The position numbers and the translations under genes were made by a program. A DNA stretch of 64,000 nucleotides from Limimaricola pyoseonensis. GTDB taxonomy: Bacteria > Pseudomonadota > Alphaproteobacteria > Rhodobacterales > Rhodobacteraceae. Below are positions 8,473-17,349 of the stretch, in pieces (positions within the stretch are counted from its first letter, which is position 1; every line of letters starts with the position of its first letter). The DNA lies in assembly GCF_900102015.1 (NCBI RefSeq), contig NZ_FNAT01000001.1:558001-622000 (forward strand), written 5' to 3'. The notes under the pieces were generated by a model, which was given only the letters and a program-made list of their open reading frames with translations, had not been told where the DNA came from and ran no database searches.

Positions 8473-9452
8473 ACCGCTATGCCCGGCAGGTCGCCGTGCC
8501 CGAACTGGGCCCCGAGGGGCAGGAACGGCTGCGCCGCGCGAAGGTGCTGGTGGTCGGGGCCGGCGGGCTGGCCGCGCCGGTGCTGCAATATCTTTGCGGC
8601 GCGGGTGTCGGCCATGTCCGGCTGGTCGATCCCGACCGGGTCGAGGCGTCGAACCTGCACCGGCAGACGCTGTTTCGCGAGGCCGACATCGACCGCCCCA
8701 AGGCCGAGGCGGCGGCCGCCGCGCTGGCCGCGCGCAACCCCGAATGCCGCGTCACACCGGTGATTGCGGCGCTCGAGCCGGACAATGCCGCGGCGTTGTG
8801 TGACGGCACGGACCTCGTGCTCGACTGCGCCGACAGCTTCGCGGCGAGCTACATCCTGTCCGACAACTGCCACGCCGCCGGGCGGCCGCTGGTCAGCGCC
8901 TCGGTCATCGGGATGGACGGCTATGCCGGCGCCTTCTGTGGCGGCGGGCCGAGCCTGCGGGCGGTGTTTCCCGAACTGCCGGGGCGCGCGGGCTCCTGCG
9001 CCGAGGACGGCGTGCTGGGGCCGGTGGTCGGCGTCATCGGCGCGCTGCAGGCGCAGATGGCGCTGGCCCTGCTGGCGGGCATCGCGCCCTCGCCGCTGGG
9101 CCGGCTCGTGACCTTCGATGCGCGCAGCTACCGCTTCGGCGGCTTTGACTTCACCGGCGCGGCCGAACCCGAGCGGCGCCCCGGCTTCCTGTCGCCCGCG
9201 CGGATCGCCGAGACCGATTTCCTCGTCGACCTGCGGGCCGAGGACGAGGCGCCGCTGGTCCGCCCCGCGGCGCACCGCCTGCCCGTCACGGCCTTCGGGC
9301 CGGACGGCCCCGTCCCTGCCCCCGGCCAGCGGGCCGTGCTGTGCTGCCGCTCGGGCCTGCGCGCCTGGGCCGCCGCCGAGCGGCTCGCCCAAGCCTGGAA
9401 CGGAGAGATCTGCCTCGTCGCCCTGGGCGACCCCACCGGAGAGACCCGATGA
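8469..9452 (+). CDS. thiF: ThiF-like adenylyltransferase with rhodanese-like tail
   Basis: An E1-like enzyme expected to adenylate the ThiS C-terminus and load sulfur. In the 327 residues, the ATP loop [10 protein letters not shown] is at 28-37, the adenylate-binding [16 protein letters not shown] at 54-69, and [20 protein letters not shown] at 176-195 holds the cysteine (C177) equivalent to the E. coli ThiF cysteine that reacts with ThiS. Residues 250-327 form a rhodanese-like domain with the loop CCRSGLRAW (C292/C293). Odd point: both zinc-binding CxxC pairs usual in ThiF/MoeB are absent; the first site reads [10 protein letters not shown] (161-170) and no CxxC follows. MoeB or HesA function is possible, but the operon argues for ThiF. 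Confidence 0.87.
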   Translation: MNRYARQVAVPELGPEGQERLRRAKVLVVGAGGLAAPVLQYLCGAGVGHVRLVDPDRVEASNLHRQTLFREADIDRPKAEAAAAALAARNPECRVTPVIAALEPDNAAALCDGTDLVLDCADSFAASYILSDNCHAAGRPLVSASVIGMDGYAGAFCGGGPSLRAVFPELPGRAGSCAEDGVLGPVVGVIGALQAQMALALLAGIAPSPLGRLVTFDARSYRFGGFDFTGAAEPERRPGFLSPARIAETDFLVDLRAEDEAPLVRPAAHRLPVTAFGPDGPVPAPGQRAVLCCRSGLRAWAAAERLAQAWNGEICLVALGDPTGETR

Positions 9453-10384
9453 AAGCCGCACTCACCACCCTCGCCCTTCTGGCCGCCACGCCGGCCGCCG
9501 CGCAGGACGAACTCACCGTCATGCTCGACTGGTTCGTCAACCCCGACCACGGCCCGATCATCGTCGCGCAGGAGCAGGGCTACTTCGCCGAGACCGGGCT
9601 CACGGTCGAGGTGATCGCCCCCGCCGACCCGGCCGATCCGCCCAAGATGGCCGCCGCCGGGCGGGCCGACCTGGCCATCTCCTACCAGCCGCAGCTGCAC
9701 CTGCAGGTGGCCGAGGGGATGCCGCTCGTGCGGGTGGGCACGCTGGTCGCCACGCCGCTCAACTGCCTGCTGGTGCTGGAGGACGGGCCCATCGACGAGA
9801 TCGCCGATCTCGCGGGCCGCAAGGTCGGCTTCTCGGTGGCCGGCGTCGAGGAGGCGCTGCTCTCCTCGATTCTGGCCGCCAACGGCCTCGCGATGCAGGA
9901 CATCGAGCTCGTCAACGTCAACTGGTCGCTGTCGCCCGCGCTCATGTCGGGCCAAGTCGACGCCGTGATCGGCGCCTTCCGCAACTTCGAGCTCAACCAG
10001 ATGGAGATCGAGGGCGTCGCGGGGCGGTGCTTCTATCTCGAGGAAGAGGGACTACCCGCCTATGACGAGCTGATCTACGTCGCCAACCCCGAGACCATGG
10101 ACGCGGATCGCGTCCGGCGCTTCCTCGCCGCGACCGAGCGCGCGACGCAGTTCATCGTCAACCACCCGGACGAAAGCTGGGAGATCTTCGCCGGCACCTC
10201 GGCCGAGCTGCGCGACGAGCTGAACGAGCGCGCTTGGGCCGACACCATCCCGCGCTTCGCCCTGCGGCCCGCGGCGCTGGACGCGGGCCGCTACCACCGC
10301 TTCGAGGTGTTCCTGAACGAGGCCGGGCTGGTCGAGGGCACGCGCGCCGTCTCGGACCTCGCGATCGACCTGGGGGCGCAATGA
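9449..10384 (+). CDS. thiY: Thiamine-pyrimidine ABC transporter, binding protein (NMT1/THI5-like)
   Basis: A 311-residue periplasmic protein with a short signal peptide ([19 protein letters not shown]). The mature start [18 protein letters not shown] matches the NMT1/THI5-like pyrimidine-binding proteins, in which LDWxPNxxH is the hallmark. It should bind formylaminopyrimidine or HMP and deliver it to the ThiX permease. The start is the ATG overlapping the ThiF stop. Encoded with tenA, thiZ and thiX, so import and salvage of degraded thiamine pyrimidine is the clear context. The exact ligand cannot be read from sequence. Confidence 0.9.
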   Translation: MKAALTTLALLAATPAAAQDELTVMLDWFVNPDHGPIIVAQEQGYFAETGLTVEVIAPADPADPPKMAAAGRADLAISYQPQLHLQVAEGMPLVRVGTLVATPLNCLLVLEDGPIDEIADLAGRKVGFSVAGVEEALLSSILAANGLAMQDIELVNVNWSLSPALMSGQVDAVIGAFRNFELNQMEIEGVAGRCFYLEEEGLPAYDELIYVANPETMDADRVRRFLAATERATQFIVNHPDESWEIFAGTSAELRDELNERAWADTIPRFALRPAALDAGRYHRFEVFLNEAGLVEGTRAVSDLAIDLGAQ

Positions 10385-11052
10385 GCTACGGCACCACCTT
10401 TCCGCTCTGGCGCGCGGCCGCCGGCGACGCGTGGCAGGCCTATACCCGCCATCCCTTCGTCGAGGCGATGCGCGACGGCACGCTGCCGCGCGCGGCGTTC
10501 CTGCGCTACCTCGTGCAGGACTACCTGTTTCTCGTCCATTTCTCCCGCGCCTGGGCGCTGGCCGTGACCAAGGCCGAGACGCTGGACGAGATGCGTGCCT
10601 GCGCCGCCACCGTGCACGGGCTGCTCGACCAGGAAATGCAGCTGCATGTCGAGACCTGCGCCGCCGAGGGCATCCCCGAGGCGGATCTCTTCGCCGCGCG
10701 CGAAGCGCCGCAGAACATCGCCTATACGCGCTACGTGCTCGACGCCGGCCATTCGGGCGATCTTCTCGACCTGCTGGCCGCGCTCGCGCCTTGCGTCCTG
10801 GGCTATGGCGAGATCGGCGCGCGGCTTTCGGCCGAGGCCGAGCACCCCGCCTATGCCGACTGGATCGCGACCTATGCGGGGGCCGACTACCAGCGCAGTT
10901 GCCGCGAGGTCGGCGCGCTGATCGACGCGGCGGTCGCCCGGCGGCTCGGCACCGTGCCCGAGACCAGCCCGAGATGGCCCCGTCTCTGCGCCCGCTTCGA
11001 CATGGCGACGCGGCTCGAGGCCGACTTCTGGGGCATGGGGCTCGCGGAATGA
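10381..11052 (+). CDS. tenA: Aminopyrimidine aminohydrolase / thiaminase II
   Basis: TenA hydrolyses aminopyrimidine breakdown products to HMP, returning them to ThiD. The 223-residue all-helical protein has the family's RYLVQDYLFLVHFSRAWAL segment (active-site Asp about 47) and the nucleophile Cys138 in LAPCVLGYGEIG, plus DFWGMGLAE at the C-terminus. The start is the ATG overlapping the thiY stop. Its position between the binding protein and the ATPase of a pyrimidine importer supports salvage over any regulatory role. Confidence 0.95.
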   Translation: MSYGTTFPLWRAAAGDAWQAYTRHPFVEAMRDGTLPRAAFLRYLVQDYLFLVHFSRAWALAVTKAETLDEMRACAATVHGLLDQEMQLHVETCAAEGIPEADLFAAREAPQNIAYTRYVLDAGHSGDLLDLLAALAPCVLGYGEIGARLSAEAEHPAYADWIATYAGADYQRSCREVGALIDAAVARRLGTVPETSPRWPRLCARFDMATRLEADFWGMGLAE

Positions 11053-11774
11053 GCGCCGCGCCGTCGCTGCGCCTGTCGGGCCGCGCGGCGATCGGCGGCG
11101 TGCCGATCTTCGGCCCCGTCACGCTCGAGGCGCCGGCGGGCGCCTGGACCTGCCTGCTCGGCCCCTCCGGCGTCGGCAAGTCCACGGTCCTGCGGCTGCT
11201 CGCGGGCCTCGGCGAAGCCGTTACCTTCGAGGGCGAGATCGCGGCGGGCGACGGCGCGCCGCTTGAGGGGCGTGTGGCGCTGATGGCGCAAAGCGACCTG
11301 CTGATGCCCTGGCTCGACGTGACCGCCAACGTCATGCTCGGCGCGCGGCTGAGGGGCGAGACGCCGCGCGAGGACCGGGCGCGCGCGGTGCTGGCGCGCG
11401 TGGGCCTTGCCGAGCACGCCGGCAAGCGGCCCGAGGCGCTCTCCGGCGGCCAGCGACAGCGCGTCGCACTGGCGCGCACCCTGCTGGAGGACCGGCCCGT
11501 CGTGCTGCTCGACGAACCCTTCTCGGCGCTCGATGCGCGGTCGCGGGCGCGGATGCAGCATCTGTCGGCCGAGCTTCTGGCCGGGCGCACGGTGCTGCAC
11601 GTCACCCACGACGCGGGCGAAGCCGCGCGGCTGGGCCGACACGTCCTGCTGATGAGCCGCGAGGGGCTCGAGACCGTCACGCCGCCCACCTGCGCACCGC
11701 CGCGCCGCTTCGACGCGCCCGAGACGCTCGCCTTCCAAGGCCGCCTCCTGCGGCAGCTGATGGAGACCCTATGA
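11049..11774 (+). CDS. thiZ: Thiamine-pyrimidine ABC transporter ATPase
   Basis: A 241-residue ABC ATPase with Walker A LGPSGVGKST at about residues 37-46, the Q-loop in LMAQSDLLMPW, the signature LSGGQRQRVALAR and Walker B VVLLDEPFSALDARSR. It is closest to the nitrate/taurine/HMP importer ATPases that pair with ThiX-type permeases. It starts at the ATG overlapping the tenA stop (ATGA) and overlaps the permease start by four bases, so it will be made together with ThiY and ThiX. Confidence 0.92.
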   Translation: MSAAPSLRLSGRAAIGGVPIFGPVTLEAPAGAWTCLLGPSGVGKSTVLRLLAGLGEAVTFEGEIAAGDGAPLEGRVALMAQSDLLMPWLDVTANVMLGARLRGETPREDRARAVLARVGLAEHAGKRPEALSGGQRQRVALARTLLEDRPVVLLDEPFSALDARSRARMQHLSAELLAGRTVLHVTHDAGEAARLGRHVLLMSREGLETVTPPTCAPPRRFDAPETLAFQGRLLRQLMETL

Positions 11775-12502
11775 GCCGCGCAGCCTCCCTTCTCGGCGCC
11801 GGGCTTCTGGGCCTTGCGGCCTGGCAGGCGCTTGTCACGCTGGGCGACCTGCCCCGCTTCATCCTGCCGGGGCCCGGGCTCGTGCTCTCGACGCTGTGGA
11901 GCAGCCGGGCGCTCATCGCCGAGCACGCGCTCGTCACCATCGTCGAGGTGCTGCTGGGCCTCGGGCTGGGCGCGGCCTGCGGCTTTGCCTCGGCCATCCT
12001 GCTGGCGGCCTCACCGCTCGCGCGCGCGCTGCTGCGCCCCATGCTCGTCTTCAGCCAGGCGGTGCCGGTCTTCGCGCTGGCGCCGATCCTGACGCTCTGG
12101 CTCGGCTACGGGCTCGGGTCCAAGGTCGCGATGGCGCTGCTCATCATCTACTTCCCCGTCACCTCCGCCTTCTTCGACGCGCTGATGCGCACCCCGCCCG
12201 GCTGGCTCGAACTGGCCCGCGTGATGAACGCGACCCCGGCCCGCACCCTGTGGCGCATCCGGGTGCCGGCCGCCCTGCCCGGCTTCGCCTCTGGCCTGCG
12301 GCTCGCCGCCGTCTACGCCCCGATCGGCGCGATCATCGGCGAATGGGTGGGCGCGTCGCGGGGGCTCGGCTACCTCATGCTGCTCGCCAATGGCCGCGCG
12401 AAGATCGACCTGATGTTCGCCGCGCTGATCGTGCTGGCCGTGCTGGCGCTCTGCCTCCATGCCGCCATCGACGCGGCCTGCCGGCGACTGCTCGGGGCGT
12501 GA
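11771..12502 (+). CDS. thiX: Thiamine-pyrimidine ABC transporter permease
   Basis: A 243-residue inner-membrane permease with about six helices and the EAA loop [31 protein letters not shown] trimmed around residues 140-170; the segment GPGLVLSTLW near residue 35 and GEWVGASRGLGYLM near 195 are typical of the SsuC/TauC/ThiX group. It is the last gene of the riboswitch-controlled cluster. A gap of 263 bases follows before the MscS gene, with no obvious strong terminator hairpin that I can identify. Confidence 0.91.
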   Translation: MSRAASLLGAGLLGLAAWQALVTLGDLPRFILPGPGLVLSTLWSSRALIAEHALVTIVEVLLGLGLGAACGFASAILLAASPLARALLRPMLVFSQAVPVFALAPILTLWLGYGLGSKVAMALLIIYFPVTSAFFDALMRTPPGWLELARVMNATPARTLWRIRVPAALPGFASGLRLAAVYAPIGAIIGEWVGASRGLGYLMLLANGRAKIDLMFAALIVLAVLALCLHAAIDAACRRLLGA

Positions 12503-12765
12503 CGGCCGGCACCCCGCCCCCGGACGGCCCCGTGGCATGGGCGATGGGTGGCCGAGCGGCGCCATAGACGCCGATGTGAGGTGCGCCCCCCTATCGCCCG
12601 GCGCGAACCCGCGTTACCTGTCACAGCCGAAACGGCCGCGTTTTCAACGCACGGCCCCCGATCGAACCGGGGCGCCCACGGGGGCGCGCCAGCAGGATGA
12701 CCCGCGACCCGGGCCCTCGCAGGAGGCCCGGACATGTCGCGTTGATAGCAGAAGAAAGGCCGCCG

Positions 12766-15183
12766 ATGCCGCGACCCCTTGCCCGATTGCTGCCCGCCCT
12801 GGCCCTGATGCTGGGCCTGATCTTCGGACTGGCCGCACCGCATGACGCCACAGCCCAGATGCTCCCCGCGCCCTCAGAGGCCGGCCCGGAGGGCGAGGAC
12901 GGCGCGCCCGAGGCGGAGGCCGGCCCGCTCACGGGTCTTCTCGAGGTGCTGCGCGACGAAACCGCGCGCGAGGCGCTGATCGCCGAGCTCGAGCGCGTGA
13001 CCACCGAAACCGGCGCCGTGGGCGGCCTCGAGGCGGTGGCCGAGGAGGTGCAGCAGATCGAGCAGCGCCCGTCGATCGGGGCGCAGGTGGCCCAGATCAC
13101 CCAAGGCATCGCCGAAGGGCTGGCCGAGCAGGCCGACCGGATCGTCCGCAGCTTCTCGGGCGACGGCAACCTTCTGGGCGGGCTGGCGAGCCTCGACCTG
13201 CCGGTGCTGTGGGAGACCTTCCAGAGCCTGATCCTGGTGATCGTCATCACCGTCGCCGTCTGGCTCGGGCTCAGGGCGCTGATGCAGCCGATCTACCGGC
13301 GCATGGGCCAGCGCGCCGAACAGGCCAACTTCCTGCGCACGATCTTCCTGTTCATCGGCTCCACCGCGCTCGACGTCGTGGTGGTGATCGCCGCTTGGGC
13401 GCTGGGCTACGCGATCACGCTGCTGGCGCTGGGCGAATATGCCGAGGTCGGCTTCCGGCAGGCGCTCTATCTCAACGCCTTCCTGCTGGTGGAACTGGTC
13501 AAGGTGGCGATCCGCGCCATCGTCTCGCCGGCCACCGGCGGGCTGCGGCTGGTCAACCTGTCGAACAGCGCCGCGGTGCGGCTGAACCGGCACGTCAACG
13601 TCGTGGTCAGCGTGCTGGGCTACGGCCAGCTGCTGGTGGTGCCGCTGGTCAACCGCAACATCTCCTTCGCCGCCGGTCTCGGCGTCTCGGCGCTGCTGTC
13701 GGTCTTCGTGCTGGTCTACCTCGTGGCGCTGGTGATCCGGCACCGCGCCAACGTCGCCAACTGGATCGCCCGCCGCCTGATGGCCGAGCGGGTCGAGGAG
13801 GAAAGCGACGAGCCCGACGCCGAGGCCACGACCCCGGCCGGCGACCCCGCGCTGCAGGCCGCGGCGACCGGCGGCCCCACCGACGAGCGGCCCGCGCGCA
13901 AGCAGCTGGGCGGCATGCTCGGCACGCTGACCCGGACCTGGCACTGGTTCGCGCTGACCTATCTGGGCTTCATGTTCGTCGTGGTGATCTCGCGCTCGGG
14001 CGAGGTCGTGGCCGACTACCTGATCGGCTCGGGCAAGGTGCTGGCCGCCGCGCTGATCGGCTCGCTGATCATCGGCGCCATCGGCCGCGGCCTGCGCCAC
14101 GGCGTGGTGCTGCCCGACGAGATGCGCCGCAAGCTGCCGCTTCTGGAGCCGCGTCTCAACGCCATAGTCCCCAAGCTGCTGATCGCGCTGCGGCTGCTGG
14201 TCTCGGCGGCGGTCATCCTCTTCACCCTCGACGTGATCGGCCTGCTCGATCTCGGTGCGTGGTTCGCCTCGCCGATCGGGCTCGAGGTCTCTGGCCGGGT
14301 CGTCTCGGTGGTGCTGATCCTGCTGGTGGCGGCGATGATCTGGTTGGCGGTGAACAGCTGGATCGACTTCCGGCTCAACCCCGAAGTCGGCCGCGCTCCG
14401 ACCTCGCGCGAGACCACGCTGCTGACGCTTCTGCGCAACGCCTTCGCCATCGCGATGCTGATCTTCACGCTGATGTTCGCGCTGGCCGAGATCGGCCTCG
14501 ACATCGGGCCGCTGCTGGCATCGGCCGGTGTGCTCGGCCTCGCCATCGGTTTCGGCGCGCAGAAGCTGGTGCAGGACATCATCACCGGCGTCTTCATCCA
14601 GTTCGAGAACGCGATGAACGTGGGCGACGTCGTCACCGTGGGCGGCACCACCGGCGTGGTCGAGAAGCTGACCGTGCGCTCGGTGAGCTTGCGCGACGTG
14701 CAGGGCACCTTCCACATCATCCCCTTCTCCAGCGTCGACATGGTGTCGAACTTCATGCGGGACTTCTCGTATTTCGTCTGCGACATGGGCATCGCCTATC
14801 GCGAGGATGTCGAGGAGGCGAAGCAGGCGATGTTCGACGCCTTCGAGGAGCTGAAGACCGACCCCGACCAGCGCGTCAACATCATCGGCGAGATGGAGTG
14901 GTTCGGCGTCAACAGCTTCGGCGACAGCGCCGTGGTGGTGCGCTCGCGGATCAAGACCGTGCCCGGCACGCAGTGGGGCCTGGGCCGCGCCTATAACGGC
15001 ATCCTCAAGCGCATCTTCGACGAGCGCGGGATCGAGATCCCCTTCCCGCACCAGACCATCTACTTCGGCGAGGCCAAGGACGGCCGCACCCAGGCGCTGC
15101 GGCTCAAGCGGGTCGACGACGGCGCCTTCGGCCCCGAGGCGGAGGATGGTGGCGAAGCCGGCGAACGCCCGGCCGAAGGCTGA
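12766..15183 (+). CDS. Large MscS-family mechanosensitive channel
   Basis: An 805-residue protein starting with a signal peptide (MPRPLARLLPALALMLGLIF, then AAPHDATAQ), followed by an acidic periplasmic region (about 35-150), roughly ten membrane segments and a C-terminal MscS core. The pore helix region reads LASAGVLGLAIGFGAQKL near residue 600 and is followed by the beta domain (FENAMNVGDVVTVGG) and a PFPHQTIYF end. The extended membrane part resembles the YnaI/YbiO/MscK-type members. I prefer ATG 12766 to an in-frame ATG 69 bases upstream because it begins the signal peptide. Residues 365-400 form a charged, proline/alanine-rich insert in a cytoplasmic loop. Expected role: release of solutes upon hypo-osmotic shock, matching the osmolyte transporter encoded next door. 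Confidence 0.9.
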   Translation: MPRPLARLLPALALMLGLIFGLAAPHDATAQMLPAPSEAGPEGEDGAPEAEAGPLTGLLEVLRDETAREALIAELERVTTETGAVGGLEAVAEEVQQIEQRPSIGAQVAQITQGIAEGLAEQADRIVRSFSGDGNLLGGLASLDLPVLWETFQSLILVIVITVAVWLGLRALMQPIYRRMGQRAEQANFLRTIFLFIGSTALDVVVVIAAWALGYAITLLALGEYAEVGFRQALYLNAFLLVELVKVAIRAIVSPATGGLRLVNLSNSAAVRLNRHVNVVVSVLGYGQLLVVPLVNRNISFAAGLGVSALLSVFVLVYLVALVIRHRANVANWIARRLMAERVEEESDEPDAEATTPAGDPALQAAATGGPTDERPARKQLGGMLGTLTRTWHWFALTYLGFMFVVVISRSGEVVADYLIGSGKVLAAALIGSLIIGAIGRGLRHGVVLPDEMRRKLPLLEPRLNAIVPKLLIALRLLVSAAVILFTLDVIGLLDLGAWFASPIGLEVSGRVVSVVLILLVAAMIWLAVNSWIDFRLNPEVGRAPTSRETTLLTLLRNAFAIAMLIFTLMFALAEIGLDIGPLLASAGVLGLAIGFGAQKLVQDIITGVFIQFENAMNVGDVVTVGGTTGVVEKLTVRSVSLRDVQGTFHIIPFSSVDMVSNFMRDFSYFVCDMGIAYREDVEEAKQAMFDAFEELKTDPDQRVNIIGEMEWFGVNSFGDSAVVVRSRIKTVPGTQWGLGRAYNGILKRIFDERGIEIPFPHQTIYFGEAKDGRTQALRLKRVDDGAFGPEAEDGGEAGERPAEG

Positions 15184-15190
15184 AGATCAA

Positions 15191-15223
15191 GGGTGGCCCG
15201 GGCGCCATGCGCCCGGACCACCC
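15191..15223 (+). terminator. Terminator-like hairpin after the MscS gene
   Basis: GGGTGGCCCGGGCGC and GCGCCCGGACCACCC pair over 15 positions with one C-A mismatch around a CAT loop, eight bases after the stop codon. No T run follows, so termination may be Rho-assisted. Confidence 0.6.
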
Positions 15224-15334
15224 ACCGACGACGCGGCCCCATGCGAGGGGCCGCCGGAGAGCACGATGCTCTCATGCTGGCCGAAGCACCCGAAGGCTCC
15301 GGCCGGCATCATGCCCTGATCAGGACCGATGCCC

Positions 15335-15359
15335 GGCCCCGCGCCGGCGGCGCGGGGCC
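15335..15359 (-). terminator. Terminator hairpin for the BCCT transporter gene
   Basis: GGCCCCGCGCC-GGC-GGCGCGGGGCC is a perfect 11-bp stem with a three-base loop. It lies seven bases beyond the stop of the minus-strand BCCT gene. The T run is absent, as is common in this GC-rich DNA. Confidence 0.6.
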
Positions 15360-15366
15360 TAGCGCC

Positions 15367-17022
15367 TCACTCCGCGGCGTCGACGCGGGCCGGCGCGGGC
15401 TCGCCCTCCTCGATCTGCTGATAGGCGTCGTGCACGCCGCCCATGTTGTGATCCGCCTCGCTCTCGCTGCGGAAGCGCTGCCGGTGGCGGTGCACCATCA
15501 GGTCGTCCCAGCGCAGCGCCCGCACGAGGCCCCAGGCGATCAGCGCCAGCACGATCGCGAAGGGAAAGCCCGCGATCACCGCCGCCGCCTGCAGCGCGCC
15601 GAGGCCGCCTGCGAGCAGCAGCACCGAGGCCACCGCCCCTTCGGAGATCGCCCAGAACACCCGCTGCACCTTGGGCGGGTTCGGGTCGCCCCCGGCGGTC
15701 AGCATGTCGATCACGAAGCTGCCGGAGTCCGACGAGGTCACGAACCACATCACGATCAGCACCGTCGCGAAGAGCGAGGTGAACGAGGCGAAGGGGAAGT
15801 AGTCGAGCAGCACGAACATGGTGTTGGCGTAGTTCTCGCGCGTGGCCTCGACCAGCGCCGGGTCGCCGCCCAGCGAGATCTGGATCGCCGTGCCACCGAA
15901 GGCGGTGAACCAGAAGAACATGATCGAGCACGGCAGAAGCATCACGCCCAGCATGAACTCGCGCACCGTGCGGCCACGGCTGATCCGGGCCACGAAGACG
16001 CCCACGAAGGGCGCCCAACTGACCCACCAGGCCCAGTAGAAGATGGTCCAGGCGTCCTGCCAGTCACCGCCCTCGTTGCCGTTCACCCAGCCCTCGGACC
16101 AGGTGCCGAGCTGCAGGAAGCGGCTGAGGTAATAGCCGTAATTGTCGACGAAGCTGTCGAGGATGAACAGCGTCGGGCCGACGATCACCATGAAGGCGAG
16201 GAAGAGCAGCGTCAGCACGATGTTGATGTTCGACAGCCGCTTGATTCCGGCGTCGAGCCCCGCGACGACCGAGATCGTCGCCATGGCGGTGATCACGGCG
16301 ATGATCGCGATCTGCACCGCGACGTTGTTGGGGATGCCGAAGAGCTCGCTCAGGCCGGCATTCACCTGCGTCGCCCCCAGACCCAGCGAGGTGACGATGC
16401 CGAACATCGTGCCGAACACCGCGACGATGTCGACCGCGTCGCCCCAGCGGCCGTAGATCCGGTCGCCGATCAGCGGGTAAAGCGCCGATCGGATCGCCAG
16501 CGGCAGCCCCTTGCGAAAATGGTAATAGGCCAGCGCCAGCGCCACCACGGCGTAGATCGCCCAGGCGTGGAAGCCCCAATGCATGAAGCTGATCGCCATC
16601 GCCTCCTGCGCGGCGGCCACGGTTTCGGGCTCGGCCAGAGGCGGCGCGAAGTAGTGGTACATCGGCTCGGCCACGCCCCAGTAGATCAGGCCGATGCCGA
16701 TCCCGGCCGAAAACAGCATCGCCGTCCACGAAAACAGCGAATATTCGGGGCTCTCATCCATCCGCCCCAGCCGCACGTCGCCGAAAGGGCCGAGCCCCAT
16801 GAACAGAACGAAGAGCAGCAGCGCGTTGACCAGCAGGATCATCGCCCAGCCGAGATAGCCGGCCAAGAGCGCCTGCGCGCCCTGGAAGATGCTGTTGGCG
16901 AGATCATCGAACAGCGCGCCGAACAGGATGAAGCCCACGATCAGCCCGGCCGAAATGATGAAGACCGGCCGGTTCACCTTAGGAAAGATCCAGAACCGTT
17001 CCTGAGGTCGCATGCCTGACAT
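15367..17022 (-). CDS. BCCT-family betaine/choline/carnitine transporter
   Basis: A 551-residue transporter with the twelve-helix BCCT layout. The glycine-rich stretch [20 protein letters not shown] (about residues 97-116) and the substrate-site helix with [20 protein letters not shown] near residue 335, followed by SRGRTVREF, are diagnostic. The C-terminal tail (about 510-551) is hydrophilic and acidic. This short-tailed form takes up compatible solutes, probably coupled to sodium or protons. A perfect inverted repeat lies 15 bases upstream of its start, suggesting dedicated regulation. The convergent MscS gene exports solutes, so the pair covers both directions of osmotic stress. The substrate is not determinable here. 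Confidence 0.93.
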   Translation of the reverse strand: MSGMRPQERFWIFPKVNRPVFIISAGLIVGFILFGALFDDLANSIFQGAQALLAGYLGWAMILLVNALLLFVLFMGLGPFGDVRLGRMDESPEYSLFSWTAMLFSAGIGIGLIYWGVAEPMYHYFAPPLAEPETVAAAQEAMAISFMHWGFHAWAIYAVVALALAYYHFRKGLPLAIRSALYPLIGDRIYGRWGDAVDIVAVFGTMFGIVTSLGLGATQVNAGLSELFGIPNNVAVQIAIIAVITAMATISVVAGLDAGIKRLSNINIVLTLLFLAFMVIVGPTLFILDSFVDNYGYYLSRFLQLGTWSEGWVNGNEGGDWQDAWTIFYWAWWVSWAPFVGVFVARISRGRTVREFMLGVMLLPCSIMFFWFTAFGGTAIQISLGGDPALVEATRENYANTMFVLLDYFPFASFTSLFATVLIVMWFVTSSDSGSFVIDMLTAGGDPNPPKVQRVFWAISEGAVASVLLLAGGLGALQAAAVIAGFPFAIVLALIAWGLVRALRWDDLMVHRHRQRFRSESEADHNMGGVHDAYQQIEEGEPAPARVDAAE

Positions 17023-17036
17023 GTCGTTTCTCCCGG

Positions 17037-17056
17037 TTGAGCAAGTTTTTGCTCAA
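17037..17056 (-). promoter_or_regulatory. Perfect inverted repeat upstream of BCCT gene
   Basis: TTGAGCAA-GTTT-TTGCTCAA, eight bp with a four-base spacer, ends 14 bases before the ATG at 17022 and directly abuts the ribosome site. It may be an operator overlapping the 5' UTR or an RNA hairpin affecting translation. No regulator gene is adjacent. Confidence 0.45.
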
Positions 17057-17199
17057 CGCGGCGAAGGGCCGACCTGTTCGGCAAAGGAGCACATTAATGC
17101 CCGAAGGGAGAGGTTTCGCGCCGCGACGCGCAACCCGGACGCGAAGCCCGGCGGCGTGCTTCAGCCTCGGCCTGCATCGCGATGATGTTCAATGGGAAG

Positions 17200-17276
<77 letters not shown>

Positions 17277-17302
17277 CTGAGCGCCGGGATAGGCGAAAGA
17301 AC

Positions 17303-17333
17303 GGGCGGGCGCAACGGCTTTTCTCGCCCGCCC
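17303..17333 (-). terminator. Hairpin at the end of the suf operon
   Basis: GGGCGGGCG (17303-17311) and CGCCCGCCC (17325-17333) form a perfect nine-bp stem with a 13-base loop. It is placed 16 bases after the sufS stop and before the tRNA. On the transcribed strand GTTCTTTCG follows, a weak U-rich tail. Confidence 0.55.
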
Positions 17334-17349
17334 CGGCGTCAATTTCCGG

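Noticed and set aside
12700-12765. Upstream extension of the MscS gene from ATG 12697
   Set aside because: It would precede the signal peptide with 23 charged residues; the ATG at 12766 begins a normal signal sequence.
12874-15051. Minus-strand open frame across the MscS gene
   Set aside because: Histidine/aspartate-rich antisense translation with no motif; the plus-strand MscS gene is clear.
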